Shown here: positions 8,922-19,511 of the stretch, one piece after another | Layout of the letters: each line of letters begins with the position of its first letter | How positions within the stretch are numbered: the stretch's first letter is position 1 | NCBI RefSeq assembly: GCF_003590835.1 | Contig: NZ_QYUQ01000002.1 | Location: 868,001-932,000, forward strand | DNA length: 64,000 nucleotides | Source: Noviherbaspirillum sedimenti | Lineage (GTDB): Bacteria; Pseudomonadota; Gammaproteobacteria; Burkholderiales; Burkholderiaceae_D | Direction of reading: 5' to 3' | The notes under the pieces: model-generated | What the model was told of the DNA's origin: nothing | The model's database searches: none | What the model saw: only the letters and a program-made list of their open reading frames with translations | Made by a program: the position numbers and the translations under genes

Positions 8922-11360
8922 ATGTCCAATGTAGCAACTACCGGGGCTGTACACGCTCCGGCCCAGGGAGGGGCGTACGTCGCTGCCTTTGAGCACCTGC
9001 GCATGACCGATGTCGAATCGGTCGGCGGTAAAAATGCCTCCTTGGGCGAAATGATCAGCCAGCTCGCTGGCGCTGGCGTCCGCGTGCCGGGTGGCTTTGC
9101 CACCACCGCACTGGCGTTCCGCGATTTCCTGAACCATGCCCCCAATGGTGGCCAGACGCTGGGCGAACGCATCGCTGCGCGCCTGGAATCGCTGGATGTG
9201 GATGATGTGCGCTCGCTGGTCCAGGCTGGCGCGGAAATCCGCCAATGGATTATCGAAACGCCATTTCAGCCGCGCCTGCAGCAAGAAATTACCGAGTATT
9301 ATCATAAGCTTGTCGACGATTCTTCAAGTGAAATGTCGTTTGCGGTGCGTTCCTCCGCGACGGCCGAAGATTTGCCGGATGCTTCTTTTGCCGGGCAACA
9401 GGAAACCTTCCTGAACGTGGTCGGCATCGACAACGTGCTCGAGGCGATGAAGCACGTATTTGCCTCGCTGTACAACGACCGCGCGATTTCCTATCGGGTG
9501 CACAAGGGTTTCACGCATGCCGAAGTGGCCTTGTCGGCCGGCGTGCAGCGCATGGTGCGTTCCGACGTCGGCGCCGCTGGCGTGATGTTTACCATCGATA
9601 CCGAATCCGGTTTCGAGGACGTGGTGTTCATCACCGCCAGCTATGGCCTCGGCGAAACGGTGGTGCAGGGTGCGGTCAACCCGGATGAATTCTATGTGCA
9701 CAAGCCGATGCTGGCCGAAGGCAAGCTGCCCATCATCCGCCGCAACATCGGTTCCAAGCTGATCAAGATGGAGTTCACCGGCGAAGCCAAGGCCGGACGT
9801 TCCGTCAGGACCGTCGATGTGCCGATCGAGTTGCGCAATCGCTATGCACTGAATGACGCCGAAATCGTCGAGCTGGCGAAATACGCGATGATCATCGAAA
9901 AGCATTATGGCCGGCCGATGGATATCGAGTGGGGCAAGGATGGCCGGGATGGCAAGCTGTACATCCTGCAGGCGCGTCCGGAAACCGTCAAGTCGCAAAT
10001 CAAGGCGACCGACGTGCAGCAGCGCTTCAAACTGAAGGGCAGCGGCACCGTGCTGGCTTCCGGCCGCGCCATTGGTCAGAAAATCGGTGCCGGTCCGGTG
10101 CGCGTGATCCGCGATCCTTCCGAAATGGAACGGGTGCAGCCGGGTGACGTGCTGGTGGCTGACATGACCGACCCGAACTGGGAGCCGGTGATGAAGCGCG
10201 CCTCGGCGATCGTCACCAACCGCGGCGGCCGCACCTGTCATGCCGCGATCATCGCGCGTGAGCTGGGCGTGCCGGCGGTGGTCGGCTGCGGTCATGCCAC
10301 CGAGACGCTCAAGGACGGCACCCTGGTGACGGTTTCCTGCGCCGAAGGCGACGAAGGCAAGATCTACGATGGCTTGCTGGAAACCGAGATCAGCGAAGTG
10401 TCGCGCGGCGCATTGCCGGAAGTGCCGGTCAAAATCATGATGAACGTCGGTAATCCGCAGCTGGCGTTCGATTTCCAGTCGATCCCGAACGGCGGCGTCG
10501 GGCTGGCGCGCCTGGAATTCATCATCAATAACAATATCGGCGTGCATCCGAAGGCGATCCTGGAATACCCGAATATCGCGCCGGACCTGAAAAAGGCGGT
10601 GGAATCGGTGGCGCGCGGCCATGCCTCGCCCAAGGCTTTTTATGTCGACAAGCTGGCCGAAGGGATTGCCACGATTGCCGCGGCTTTCTGGCCGAAGCCG
10701 GTGATCGTGCGGCTGTCCGACTTCAAGTCGAACGAGTACAAGAAGCTGATCGGCGGCTCGCGCTACGAGCCAGACGAGGAAAACCCGATGCTCGGCTTCC
10801 GCGGCGCGGCACGCTATCTGGCAGCTGATTTCGATGAATCCTTCGAAATGGAATGCCTGGCGATGAAGCGCGTGCGCAACGATATGGGCCTGACCAATGT
10901 CGAGATCATGGTGCCGTTCGTGCGGACCCTGGGCCAGGCGGAAAAAGTCGTCGCGCTACTGGGCAAGAACGGCCTGAAGCGCGGCGAGAATGGTTTGCGC
11001 CTGATCATGATGTGCGAAGTGCCATCCAATGCCATCCTGGCCGAGCAATTCCTCGAGCATTTCGATGGCTTCTCGATCGGCTCCAACGACCTGACCCAAC
11101 TGACCCTGGGCCTGGATCGTGATTCCGGCATGGAATTGCTGGCGGCGGATTTCGACGAGCGCGATCCGGCCGTGCTGTCGCTGGTGTCGCGGGCGATCGC
11201 GGCTTGCCGTGCGCAAGGCAAGTACATCGGCATTTGCGGACAAGGGCCTTCGGACCACCCGGATTTTGCCGAATGGCTGATGAAGGAGGGGATTTCCTCG
11301 ATTTCCCTGAATCCCGATTCGGTGATCGATACCTGGCAAAATCTGGCCAAGACCAAGTAA
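8922..11360 (+). CDS. ppsA: Phosphoenolpyruvate synthase
   Basis: PEP synthase converts pyruvate, ATP and water to PEP, AMP and phosphate for gluconeogenesis. The 812-residue product has the three expected parts: an N-terminal ATP-grasp nucleotide-binding domain ([11 protein letters not shown] near residue 35), the swivelling phosphohistidine domain (His440 in [15 protein letters not shown]), and the C-terminal PEP/pyruvate TIM barrel with the [15 protein letters not shown] and CGQGPSD motifs. AGAGG precedes the ATG. It is about 20 residues longer than E. coli PpsA because of an N-terminal extension. An intrinsic terminator follows. Confidence 0.97.
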   Translation: MSNVATTGAVHAPAQGGAYVAAFEHLRMTDVESVGGKNASLGEMISQLAGAGVRVPGGFATTALAFRDFLNHAPNGGQTLGERIAARLESLDVDDVRSLVQAGAEIRQWIIETPFQPRLQQEITEYYHKLVDDSSSEMSFAVRSSATAEDLPDASFAGQQETFLNVVGIDNVLEAMKHVFASLYNDRAISYRVHKGFTHAEVALSAGVQRMVRSDVGAAGVMFTIDTESGFEDVVFITASYGLGETVVQGAVNPDEFYVHKPMLAEGKLPIIRRNIGSKLIKMEFTGEAKAGRSVRTVDVPIELRNRYALNDAEIVELAKYAMIIEKHYGRPMDIEWGKDGRDGKLYILQARPETVKSQIKATDVQQRFKLKGSGTVLASGRAIGQKIGAGPVRVIRDPSEMERVQPGDVLVADMTDPNWEPVMKRASAIVTNRGGRTCHAAIIARELGVPAVVGCGHATETLKDGTLVTVSCAEGDEGKIYDGLLETEISEVSRGALPEVPVKIMMNVGNPQLAFDFQSIPNGGVGLARLEFIINNNIGVHPKAILEYPNIAPDLKKAVESVARGHASPKAFYVDKLAEGIATIAAAFWPKPVIVRLSDFKSNEYKKLIGGSRYEPDEENPMLGFRGAARYLAADFDESFEMECLAMKRVRNDMGLTNVEIMVPFVRTLGQAEKVVALLGKNGLKRGENGLRLIMMCEVPSNAILAEQFLEHFDGFSIGSNDLTQLTLGLDRDSGMELLAADFDERDPAVLSLVSRAIAACRAQGKYIGICGQGPSDHPDFAEWLMKEGISSISLNPDSVIDTWQNLAKTK

Positions 11361-11388
11361 TTCCTCTGGAGTCAGTCATCTGATGCAA

Positions 11389-11417
11389 ACGCGTACCTGA
11401 AAGGGTGCGCGTTTTTT
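11389..11417 (+). terminator. Intrinsic terminator of ppsA
   Basis: A 9-bp stem (ACGCGTACC with GGTGCGCGT, one G-T pair) around a 6-nt loop is followed by a T run. It starts 29 bp after the ppsA stop. Confidence 0.85.
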
Positions 11418-11507
11418 GTTGCGTCAAAGGAACAGATCGGCGCGAAAGGCTTTGAGCGATTCTGAATTTCCTTTAGACTTGGTTCAGTGCTTACATAGCA
11501 TAAAAAG

Positions 11508-11571
11508 TTTAAACAAGTCGTACTGCTGTTGTTCAGCCCCCGTTGCCTTTTGGCCCGGGGGTTTTGTTTTT
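11508..11571 (+). ncRNA. Candidate short orphan transcript upstream of nfeD
   Basis: Between the ppsA terminator and nfeD there is a sigma70-like promoter (TTTAGA at 11472, 18-bp spacer, TAGCAT at 11496). About 65 nt later comes a clear terminator ending at 11571. No ORF fits between them. The unit could be a small RNA or a leader of the nfeD operon that ends by attenuation. This is inferred from promoter and terminator spacing only. Confidence 0.3.
11537..11571 (+). terminator. Intrinsic terminator upstream of nfeD
   Basis: CCCCCG pairs with CGGGGG, with an inner GCC/GGC stem on a TTTT loop, and TTTTGTTTTT follows. It stands alone 35 bp before the nfeD start, with no annotated gene ending here. 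Confidence 0.7.
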
Positions 11572-11606
11572 GATGCATACTGACAACATCATCATAAGGA
11601 GGCGCA

Positions 11607-12080
11607 ATGGCGGACTGGGTATTGTGGCTGATCGGGGCTGGCGGGCTGGTGGTTTTTGAGCTATTCGCCGGCACTTTCTATTTGCTGATGGTGGCCTTGG
11701 GGCTGGTTGCCGGTGCCCTGGTCGCGTTGACAGGGGCGGCCCTGTGGCTGCAATTGCTGGCGGCGGCTGCGGTAGGAGTGCTGGCCACGCTGGTACTGCG
11801 ACGCAGCAAGTCCGGCAAGGCCGGTAAGGTCGATGCGGCCAACGACCCGAATGTGAATCTCGATATCGGTCAGAAAATATCCGTGGCTGAATGGAACTTG
11901 CGTGCCGGTAGTCAGCCCAGCGCTCGCGTCATGTATCGCGGCGCCATGTGGGATGTGGCGCTGGCGCCAGGCAGTGCGGCGCAGCCCGGCGTTTTCACCA
12001 TTCTGGAAATTCGCGGCAGCCGCTTGATCGTCGGCGCCGACGCAGGCACCGTAAGCAACGCTTCATCCGACAACAACTAG
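11607..12080 (+). CDS. NfeD-family membrane protein
   Basis: NfeD-like proteins accompany SPFH/stomatin proteins in membrane microdomains. The 157-residue product has two or three hydrophobic segments in the first ~75 residues (WVLWLIGAGGLVVFELF and LLMVALGLVAGALVALTG are clear). A soluble C-terminal domain follows with the OB-fold signature of the family (GAMWDVAL and a terminal LEIRGSRLIV). AAGGAGG precedes the ATG. The SPFH gene begins 9 bp after its stop, so the two form an operon. Confidence 0.87.
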   Translation: MADWVLWLIGAGGLVVFELFAGTFYLLMVALGLVAGALVALTGAALWLQLLAAAAVGVLATLVLRRSKSGKAGKVDAANDPNVNLDIGQKISVAEWNLRAGSQPSARVMYRGAMWDVALAPGSAAQPGVFTILEIRGSRLIVGADAGTVSNASSDNN

Positions 12081-12089
12081 GGAGGTAAG

Positions 12090-13013
12090 ATGGAATTCAG
12101 TTTTGGCAGTGTTTCGCTGGTCATTTTCATTCTGGCGATCGTATTCGTATTCAAGACGATCCAGGTGGTACCGCAGCAACATGCCTGGGTGGTCGAACGC
12201 CTGGGCAAGTACCATGCGACGCTCGGGCCAGGCCTGAATATCGTGGTGCCCTTCATTGACCGCGTCGGTTACAAGCATATCCTGAAGGAAATCCCGCTGG
12301 ACGTGCCGCCGCAAGTCTGCATCACCAAGGACAATACGCAACTGCAGGTGGATGGCATCCTGTATTTCCAGGTGACCGATCCCAAGCTGGCGTCCTATGG
12401 TTCATCCAATTACGTTGCCGCCATCACCCAGCTGGCGCAAACCACCCTGCGTTCGGTGATCGGCCGCATGGAGCTGGACAAGACCTTCGAGGAACGCGAC
12501 CACATCAACACGGCAGTCGTGTCCGCCATCGACGATTCCGCCGCCAACTGGGGTGTCAAGGTGCTGCGTTACGAAATCAAGGATTTGACCCCGCCCAAGG
12601 AAATCCTGCATGCCATGCAGGCGCAGATTACCGCCGAGCGTGAAAAGCGCGCCCTGATCGCTGCTTCCGAAGGGCGCAAGCAGGAGCAGATCAATATCGC
12701 TACCGGTGAGCGGGAAGCGGCGATCGCCAGGTCGGAAGGTGAAAAGCAGGCCTCGATCAACCGTGCACAGGGCCAGGCGGCGGCCATTCTGGAAATTGCC
12801 GAGGCCAGCGCCGAAGCGATCCGCAAGACCGCTGCGGCAATCCAGGCACCGGGCGGCGCCGATGCCGTCAACCTGAAGGTGGCGGAACAGTATGTGGGCG
12901 CCTTTGGCCAGCTGGCGCGTACCAACAATACCCTGATCGTGCCGGCCAACCTGGGTGACATGAGCAGCCTGATCGCAACCGCGATGCAGGTGGTGAAGAC
13001 GCAGCCGAAGTAG
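12090..13013 (+). CDS. SPFH/band-7 protein (QmcA/paraslipin type)
   Basis: The 307-residue product has an N-terminal membrane anchor (VSLVIFILAIVFVFKTI) and the SPFH core (VVPQQHAWVVERLGKYHATL onward). An Ala/Glu-rich coiled-coil stretch follows at about 180-250 (EREKRALIAASEGRKQ), and the C-terminus contains ADAVNLKVAEQYV. Such proteins oligomerise on the membrane into large rings and scaffold proteases and other partners. GGGAGG sits in front of the ATG, and the partner NfeD gene is directly upstream. HflC/HflK are excluded by the single-gene layout with nfeD. Confidence 0.9.
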   Translation: MEFSFGSVSLVIFILAIVFVFKTIQVVPQQHAWVVERLGKYHATLGPGLNIVVPFIDRVGYKHILKEIPLDVPPQVCITKDNTQLQVDGILYFQVTDPKLASYGSSNYVAAITQLAQTTLRSVIGRMELDKTFEERDHINTAVVSAIDDSAANWGVKVLRYEIKDLTPPKEILHAMQAQITAEREKRALIAASEGRKQEQINIATGEREAAIARSEGEKQASINRAQGQAAAILEIAEASAEAIRKTAAAIQAPGGADAVNLKVAEQYVGAFGQLARTNNTLIVPANLGDMSSLIATAMQVVKTQPK

Positions 13014-13070
13014 GGCGCGGAAGTGGCGGCGGGGGCGCGGGGAACGCAGGTCTTGCCCTTCCAGGCGAAA

Positions 13071-13520
13071 CTACCGGCGGTGTTGCTTCATGGCTGCCTG
13101 TATTTCGCGCTGCGAATCGCGCTGCTTCTCGGTTTCACGCTTGTCGTGCTGTTTCTTGCCCTTGGCCAGGCCGATTTCGCATTTGACGCGGCCTTTCAGG
13201 TAATGCAGGTTGAGCGGCACCATGGTGTAGCCGGAGCGTTCGACCTTGCCGATCAGCTTGTCGATTTCCTTGGCGTGCAGGAGCAGTTTGCGGGTGCGTA
13301 CCGCCTCTGGCGAGACGTGGGTGGAGGCGGCGGCAAGTGCGCTGATATGGGCGCCAAACAGGAAAACTTCGCCGTTGCGCACAATCACATAGGCTTCCTT
13401 CAATTGCACGCGGCCGGCGCGGATTGCCTTGACTTCCCAACCTTGTAATACAATGCCCGCCTCGAAGCGCTCCTCGATGAAGAAATCGAAAAAGGCTTTT
13501 TTATTGTCAACAATGGTCAT
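13071..13520 (-). CDS. smpB: SsrA-binding protein SmpB
   Basis: SmpB binds tmRNA and brings it to stalled ribosomes for trans-translation. The 149-residue product has the full family signature: the OB-fold core with [20 protein letters not shown] and [19 protein letters not shown], and a basic C-terminal tail rich in Lys and Arg that becomes helical in the ribosome. It diverges from ratA, as in many proteobacteria. No tmRNA gene is visible nearby; the 57 bp to the end of the SPFH gene is too short to hold one. Confidence 0.96.
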   Translation of the reverse strand: MTIVDNKKAFFDFFIEERFEAGIVLQGWEVKAIRAGRVQLKEAYVIVRNGEVFLFGAHISALAAASTHVSPEAVRTRKLLLHAKEIDKLIGKVERSGYTMVPLNLHYLKGRVKCEIGLAKGKKQHDKRETEKQRDSQREIQAAMKQHRR

Positions 13521-13588
13521 GTGTATGGCAAGCGGGCGCTAGTGTAGAAGAATATAAGATGACGATTTTATCAAACGGTGCATAGTCA

Positions 13589-14020
13589 ATGGCAGTAGTG
13601 CATAAATCCGTCCTGTTGCCATTCAGTGCCGAGCAAATGTTCGTACTGGTGAATGGCATCGAAGAATATCCGAAATTCCTCCCGTGGTGTGGCGGCACCG
13701 AGATTTTGCGGCGGGAGGAAAACAAGGTGGTGGCGAGTATTGCCATCAATTACCACGGCGTGAAGCATTCCTTCACCACCGAGAATGTCAACCTGCCGTC
13801 GTCCACGATCAGGATGACGCTGGTGGAAGGGCCGTTTCGTCATCTCGATGGTACCTGGACTTTCAAGCCCTTGCGCGCCGATGCCTGCAAGGTGGAACTG
13901 GATCTGCATTATGAGTTTGCCAGCAAGTTGCTGGACAAGATGATCGGCCCGGTATTCCATATGATCGCCAACAACATGGTCGAGGCTTTTTGCCAGCGCG
14001 CCGAGGCCGTCTATGTCTGA
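13589..14020 (+). CDS. ratA: RatA-like START/SRPBCC-domain protein
   Basis: The 143-residue product is a single SRPBCC (START-like) fold of the RatA/Coq10 group, beginning MAVVHKSVLLPFSAEQMF and containing EYPKFLPWCGG, typical of the family. In E. coli RatA was described as an inhibitor of 70S ribosome formation, whereas Coq10 relatives bind ubiquinone; sequence alone does not decide between these roles. It is divergent from smpB and overlaps ratB by 8 bases, matching the conserved smpB/ratA-ratB arrangement. Confidence 0.9.
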   Translation: MAVVHKSVLLPFSAEQMFVLVNGIEEYPKFLPWCGGTEILRREENKVVASIAINYHGVKHSFTTENVNLPSSTIRMTLVEGPFRHLDGTWTFKPLRADACKVELDLHYEFASKLLDKMIGPVFHMIANNMVEAFCQRAEAVYV

Positions 14021-14315
14021 TACCGTCGAAATGCTGCAGGTGCAGGTCTGCTATGCCAGGCCGGATGCGATTTTCCTGGAAGAGCTGACCTTCACTGCGG
14101 GTACGACGCTGGAACAGGCAATCCGCGCCAGCGGGATACTGGCGCGCGCACCGGAAATCGACCTCGCGGTTTGCAAGCTTGGCATTTTTGGCAAGCTCAA
14201 GCCGCTGGAGACGATCTTGCGCGACCGCGACCGCATTGAAATTTATCGTCCCCTGCAGGCGGACCCAAAAGAGGCGCGGCGCCGGCGTGTCGTCAAAAAG
14301 GAAAAAACCCGCTGA
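14013..14315 (+). CDS. ratB: RatB/RnfH-family ubiquitin-fold protein
   Basis: A small 100-residue protein of the RnfH (UPF0125) family with a beta-grasp fold. It contains the typical QVCYARPDAIFLEEL start and KLKPLETILRDRDRIEIYRPL segment, and ends in a basic tail (RRRRVVKKEKTR). Its ATG lies inside the end of ratA, so translation is coupled. Function is uncertain across the family. The stop codon lies within the loop region of a terminator hairpin. Confidence 0.9.
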   Translation: MSDTVEMLQVQVCYARPDAIFLEELTFTAGTTLEQAIRASGILARAPEIDLAVCKLGIFGKLKPLETILRDRDRIEIYRPLQADPKEARRRRVVKKEKTR

Positions 14316-14328
14316 ACGCGGGTTTTTT
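14302..14328. terminator. Bidirectional terminator between ratB and the DUF4124 gene
   Basis: A6-CCCGC pairs with GCGGG-T6 around a 5-nt loop, giving an 11-bp stem with T runs on both strands. It serves ratB on the plus strand and could serve the convergent DUF4124 gene. Confidence 0.85.
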
Positions 14329-14346
14329 GGCGGGTTTCCCCGGATG

Positions 14347-14859
14347 TTATTTGCAGTCGGCCAGGATGCGGTTGGTTTCGCGCATTTCGCGGCTGCGCTG
14401 TTCATCTTCCAGAAATACCCTTTCGCCATTGCTGTCCGTACTGGCCATGCGTTGGCCGGATGCCAGTGCACTTTGATATTTCCGGGCTTTATCGCAATTT
14501 TGCGCCTTGTCGCGGGCAGCCTGGGCCTCGCTGGCAGCTTTCTTGTCCTTTTCGGCCTGTTCGGTGCGGCGTTTCATGAAATCGGCGTTTTTCTCCGCTG
14601 TGCTGAGCGGGGTCTTCGGCGCAGCGTCGTCTGCATTGGCTGGCGCCGCTGAGGCACTCGCTGTGGCCGTGACGGGGGCGGCGAATGCACCGCCCGGTTG
14701 CTTCAGGATCCTGTTTTTCGGCACCGATGCCGGCGGCGGCATGTCGGAAAACTGTTTGGCACCTTTCTCGTCGGTCCAGACATATTGCGCCCAAGCGACG
14801 GAGGCAAATGCGCACAGGACCAGGCTTGCGGCAAGCTGCTTAACCGGGATGAATTGCAT
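14347..14859 (-). CDS. Exported DUF4124-domain protein
   Basis: The 170-residue product starts with a signal peptide (LAASLVLCAFASVAWA, cleavage after AWA) and continues with the DUF4124 signature YVWTDEKGAKQFSDMPPP. An Ala-rich linker follows, then a charged coiled-coil stretch (about residues 80-150) with many Lys, Glu and Gln. DUF4124 proteins are periplasmic and of unknown function. It is convergent with ratB and divergent from guaB. Confidence 0.85.
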   Translation of the reverse strand: MQFIPVKQLAASLVLCAFASVAWAQYVWTDEKGAKQFSDMPPPASVPKNRILKQPGGAFAAPVTATASASAAPANADDAAPKTPLSTAEKNADFMKRRTEQAEKDKKAASEAQAARDKAQNCDKARKYQSALASGQRMASTDSNGERVFLEDEQRSREMRETNRILADCK

Positions 14860-14980
14860 GTGGGATTCCTTGAGTAATCAGTTTCCCGATTTCGCCATGC
14901 TTTATCCGGCATGTCAATCTGCAGGGTCGGCTTTTCATGGCGGCCTGTGCGATAAAACGACGTATTTGATATGTTTTCTG

Positions 14981-16473
<1,493 letters not shown>

Positions 16474-16511
16474 ACGTCTTGCGCGTTCAGCCCGGAGCAG
16501 GCCAGCCCGCC

Positions 16512-17549
16512 ATGATCATCGCCCCTGAGCGCCGATCCGAGCCGACCTCGACAGATAAGCTGCCGGGTGAGGAAGGCTGCGCTTCGCGCGAGCAGCTGGA
16601 ACAGCAGATGGCGCGCATCGGCCGCATCGGCCGGCAACTGTTTGAGGTGGCCGATTGCGTGGTGCAGTTCAAGGATGGCTGCTGCGAATTTCCGGCGGCG
16701 ACAGCGACGCAAAGCAAGGCCGAGGCTTTCTGCGCCAGTCTGCCGGTGCCGGAAGGTGCTGTTGTGGTGCCGGACGCGCGGCGCGATGCGCACCTGGCGG
16801 CGCATCCCGCAGTGGCGGGGGCGCCGGGTATCCGTTTTTACGCCACCCAGCCTTTGCGCGGCCAGGGGCAGGAAGTGATTGGCAGCGTCAGCCTGGTCGA
16901 TTCTGCGCCGCGCGCGTTCGGCCAGGATGCCCGGCGCCTGCTGCTCGACTTGGCGGCGCTGGTCGAGCGTGAACTGCAGCTGCAGTCGATGAGCGTATTG
17001 CAGATTGCCCTGCAAAAAAAGAACAAGAGCCTGCGTCGCCGCTCGCTGGTGGATCCCTTGCTGAAGATCTGGAACCGCGCCGCCATCATGCGCATTCTCG
17101 GCATCGAAGCGGATCGTTGCGACAAGCAGGGCATGCCGCTGGCGCTGGTGGTGATCGACCTGGATTTTTTCAAGAAGATCAACGATAGTCACGGTCATCC
17201 GGCCGGTGACGCCGTGCTGGTGAGTGTCGCCAGCCGCCTGCGTTCCTGCATCGGGCCGCAGGAAGCGCTGGGCCGTTACGGTGGCGAGGAGTTCCTTGTG
17301 GTATTGCCGGGGGCCTGCCATGAGACCGCGCTGGCCGTGGCCGAACGCATGCGGCAGGCGGTCGCGGCACAGCCCGAATTCATTGGCGCGACGATGCTCA
17401 AGCTGAGCATCAGTGCCGGTATCGCTTCCACCGTGCAGTTTCCGTCGGCCAGTACGGAAGAACTGATTAGCCGCGCCGATGTCGCTCTGTATGCGGCTAA
17501 GGATGCGGGTCGCAATTGCGTGCTTCAGGCCATGCCTAGACGCGCCTGA
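16512..17549 (+). CDS. Diguanylate cyclase with N-terminal sensory region
   Basis: The 345-residue product makes cyclic di-GMP from two GTP. The N-terminal ~165 residues resemble a GAF-type sensory domain (FEVADCVVQF, VVPDARRDAHL, IRFYATQPLRG). A short coiled coil follows, then a GGDEF domain with all catalytic residues: VVIDLDFFKKINDSHGHPAGD (given here in segments VVIDLDFF and KKINDSHGH) and GRYGGEEFLVV. The RxxD product-inhibition site normally just before GGEEF is absent (IGPQEALGRY). The start is uncertain; ATG 16512 was chosen over an upstream TTG. It lies between guaB and guaA, whose pathway makes its substrate. Confidence 0.88.
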   Translation: MIIAPERRSEPTSTDKLPGEEGCASREQLEQQMARIGRIGRQLFEVADCVVQFKDGCCEFPAATATQSKAEAFCASLPVPEGAVVVPDARRDAHLAAHPAVAGAPGIRFYATQPLRGQGQEVIGSVSLVDSAPRAFGQDARRLLLDLAALVERELQLQSMSVLQIALQKKNKSLRRRSLVDPLLKIWNRAAIMRILGIEADRCDKQGMPLALVVIDLDFFKKINDSHGHPAGDAVLVSVASRLRSCIGPQEALGRYGGEEFLVVLPGACHETALAVAERMRQAVAAQPEFIGATMLKLSISAGIASTVQFPSASTEELISRADVALYAAKDAGRNCVLQAMPRRA

Positions 17550-17591
17550 ATCCCTTTTTCATTTTTTGACTTCCCGGAAGACGTGCTTTCT

Positions 17592-19169
17592 ATGCATTCG
17601 AAAATCCTTATCCTTGATTTCGGTTCCCAGGTGACTCAGCTGATCGCCCGTCGCGTGCGCGATGCCGGCGTGTTTTCCGAGGTTTATCCCTATGATATCG
17701 GCGACGATTTCATTCGTAACTATGGCGCAGCCGGCATCATTCTCTCGGGCGGTCCGAATTCCGTCATCGAAGGCGATACGCCGCGCGTGCACCAGGCTGT
17801 GTTCGAGGCCGGCGTGCCGGTGTTGGGCATCTGCTACGGTATGCAGGCCATGGCGGCACAGCTGGGCGGCAAGGTGGAAAACGGCAAGGTGCGCGAATTC
17901 GGCTATGCCGAGGTGCGCGCGCGCGGCCATACGGCACTGCTGAACGGCATCAATGACTTCGTCACCGAAGAAGGCCACGGCATGCTGAAAGTATGGATGA
18001 GCCACGGCGACAAGGTGATCGACCTGCCGCCCGGCTTCAAGCTGATGGCGTCCACCGACAATTGCCCGATTGCCGGCATGGCCGACGAAGAACGCAAGTT
18101 CTACGCCGTACAGTTTCACCCGGAAGTCACGCATACCTTGCAGGGCGAGGCCATGCTGGGCCGCTTCGTGCACGAAATCTGCGGCTGCAAGGCAGACTGG
18201 AACATGCCCGACTACATTTCCGAGGCGGTGGCGGCGATCCGCGCACAGGTCGGCAGCGATGAAGTCATTCTTGGCCTTTCCGGCGGTGTCGACAGCAGCG
18301 TGGCGGCGGCATTGATCCACCGCGCCATTGGCGACCAGTTGACTTGCGTGTTCGTCGACCATGGCCTGCTGCGTCTCGACGAAGGCAAGATGGTGATGGA
18401 CATGTTCGGCAAGAACCTGGGCGTCAAAGTGCTGCACATCGACGCCACCGAGCAGTTCATGGGGCACCTGGCCGGCGTGACCGACCCGGAAGCCAAGCGC
18501 AAGATCATCGGCCGCGAATTCGTCGAAGTGTTCCAGGTCGAGGCCGGCAAGCTGAAGAATGCCAAGTGGCTGGCGCAGGGCACCATCTACCCGGACGTGA
18601 TCGAGTCCGCCGGCAAGGGCAAGAAGGGCCACACCATCAAGAGCCACCACAATGTCGGCGGCTTGCCCGAGACCTTGAACCTGAAGTTGCTGGAACCCTT
18701 GCGCGAACTGTTCAAGGACGAGGTGCGCAAGCTGGGCGTGGCGCTCGGTCTGCCGCATGAGATGGTGTACCGCCATCCGTTCCCGGGCCCGGGCCTGGGC
18801 GTGCGCATCCTCGGCGAAGTGAAGAAGGAATACGCCGACCTGCTGCGGCGCGCCGACGCGATCTTCATCGAGGAATTGCGCAAGACCGTCGATGAGGACG
18901 GCAAGTCCTGGTACGACAAGACCAGCCAGGCTTTTGCAGTGTTCCTGCCGGTGAAGTCGGTCGGCGTGATGGGCGATGGCCGCACCTATGAATACGTGGT
19001 GGCGCTGCGCGCGGTGCAGACCCAGGATTTCATGACCGCGCACTGGGCGCACCTGCCACACGACTTGCTGGGGCGGGTGTCGAACCGCATCATCAATGAA
19101 GTGCGGGGTTTGAACCGGGTGGTGTATGACATTTCGGGCAAGCCGCCCGCGACCATCGAGTGGGAATGA
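17592..19169 (+). CDS. guaA: GMP synthase (glutamine-hydrolysing)
   Basis: GuaA aminates XMP to GMP. The 525-residue product (same length as E. coli GuaA from ATG 17592) has a class I glutamine amidotransferase domain with the triad Cys81 (GICYGMQAM), His176 and Glu178 (FHPEVTH). The ATP-pyrophosphatase domain carries [11 protein letters not shown], and the C-terminal dimerisation domain ends KPPATIEWE. The 3' end of guaA is a known integration site for genomic islands, and an accessory patch does begin right after it here. Confidence 0.98.
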   Translation: MHSKILILDFGSQVTQLIARRVRDAGVFSEVYPYDIGDDFIRNYGAAGIILSGGPNSVIEGDTPRVHQAVFEAGVPVLGICYGMQAMAAQLGGKVENGKVREFGYAEVRARGHTALLNGINDFVTEEGHGMLKVWMSHGDKVIDLPPGFKLMASTDNCPIAGMADEERKFYAVQFHPEVTHTLQGEAMLGRFVHEICGCKADWNMPDYISEAVAAIRAQVGSDEVILGLSGGVDSSVAAALIHRAIGDQLTCVFVDHGLLRLDEGKMVMDMFGKNLGVKVLHIDATEQFMGHLAGVTDPEAKRKIIGREFVEVFQVEAGKLKNAKWLAQGTIYPDVIESAGKGKKGHTIKSHHNVGGLPETLNLKLLEPLRELFKDEVRKLGVALGLPHEMVYRHPFPGPGLGVRILGEVKKEYADLLRRADAIFIEELRKTVDEDGKSWYDKTSQAFAVFLPVKSVGVMGDGRTYEYVVALRAVQTQDFMTAHWAHLPHDLLGRVSNRIINEVRGLNRVVYDISGKPPATIEWE

Positions 19170-19187
19170 AATCAGGTCCTTCGGGGA

Positions 19188-19266
19188 CTATCGTTGGCTA
19201 TCGAGAATCCATCGTAACGCGTTGATTTTAAAAGTAATGCGTTGCGACAGCTATCGATGGCTATCG
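19188..19266. repeat. 16-bp direct repeats just downstream of guaA
   Basis: CTATCGTTGGCTATCG at 19188-19203 and CTATCGATGGCTATCG at 19251-19266 differ at one base and sit 63 bp apart, with a smaller CGCGTTG/TGCGTTG pair between them. They occupy the gap between guaA and a transporter remnant. They may be scars of an integration event or recombinase arm sites; no integrase is present. Confidence 0.5.
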
Positions 19267-19427
19267 CCGAGCAGCGAAGCGGATCGGCGGTAGTCCAGTT
19301 GTGCCAACCCTTCATGGGGCTTGGCCTTGCAGCACTGCTTCTTCACGAAAAGGTGAGCTGGACCATGCTGGTTGTGACGTTAGGTGCGGTGATCTGCGTC
19401 GCAGGGGCGAAGAAATACGCAAAGTGA
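19242..19427 (+). pseudogene. C-terminal remnant of an EamA/DMT-family transporter
   Basis: About 55 residues match only the last two membrane helices of a drug/metabolite transporter (EamA): AVVQLCQPFMGLGLAALLL, a short HEKVSW turn, then MLVVTLGAVICVAGAKKYAK. A complete member has ten helices and about 290 residues. No plausible start or upstream half exists; guaA ends 72 bp earlier. It is best read as the leftover of a gene cut off by the rearrangement that joined this patch to guaA. Confidence 0.65.
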
Positions 19428-19511
19428 TGCCATGCGCGACGCTGAGTAGCATGGGCTTGATATTATAGGGAGACTTGATTTCTTAGGCCCGAGTCCGGCC
19501 GGCCAAATATC

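Noticed and set aside
13014..13070. Search for the tmRNA gene beside smpB
   Set aside because: The gap to the SPFH gene is 57 bp and no tmRNA-like sequence is seen on either side.
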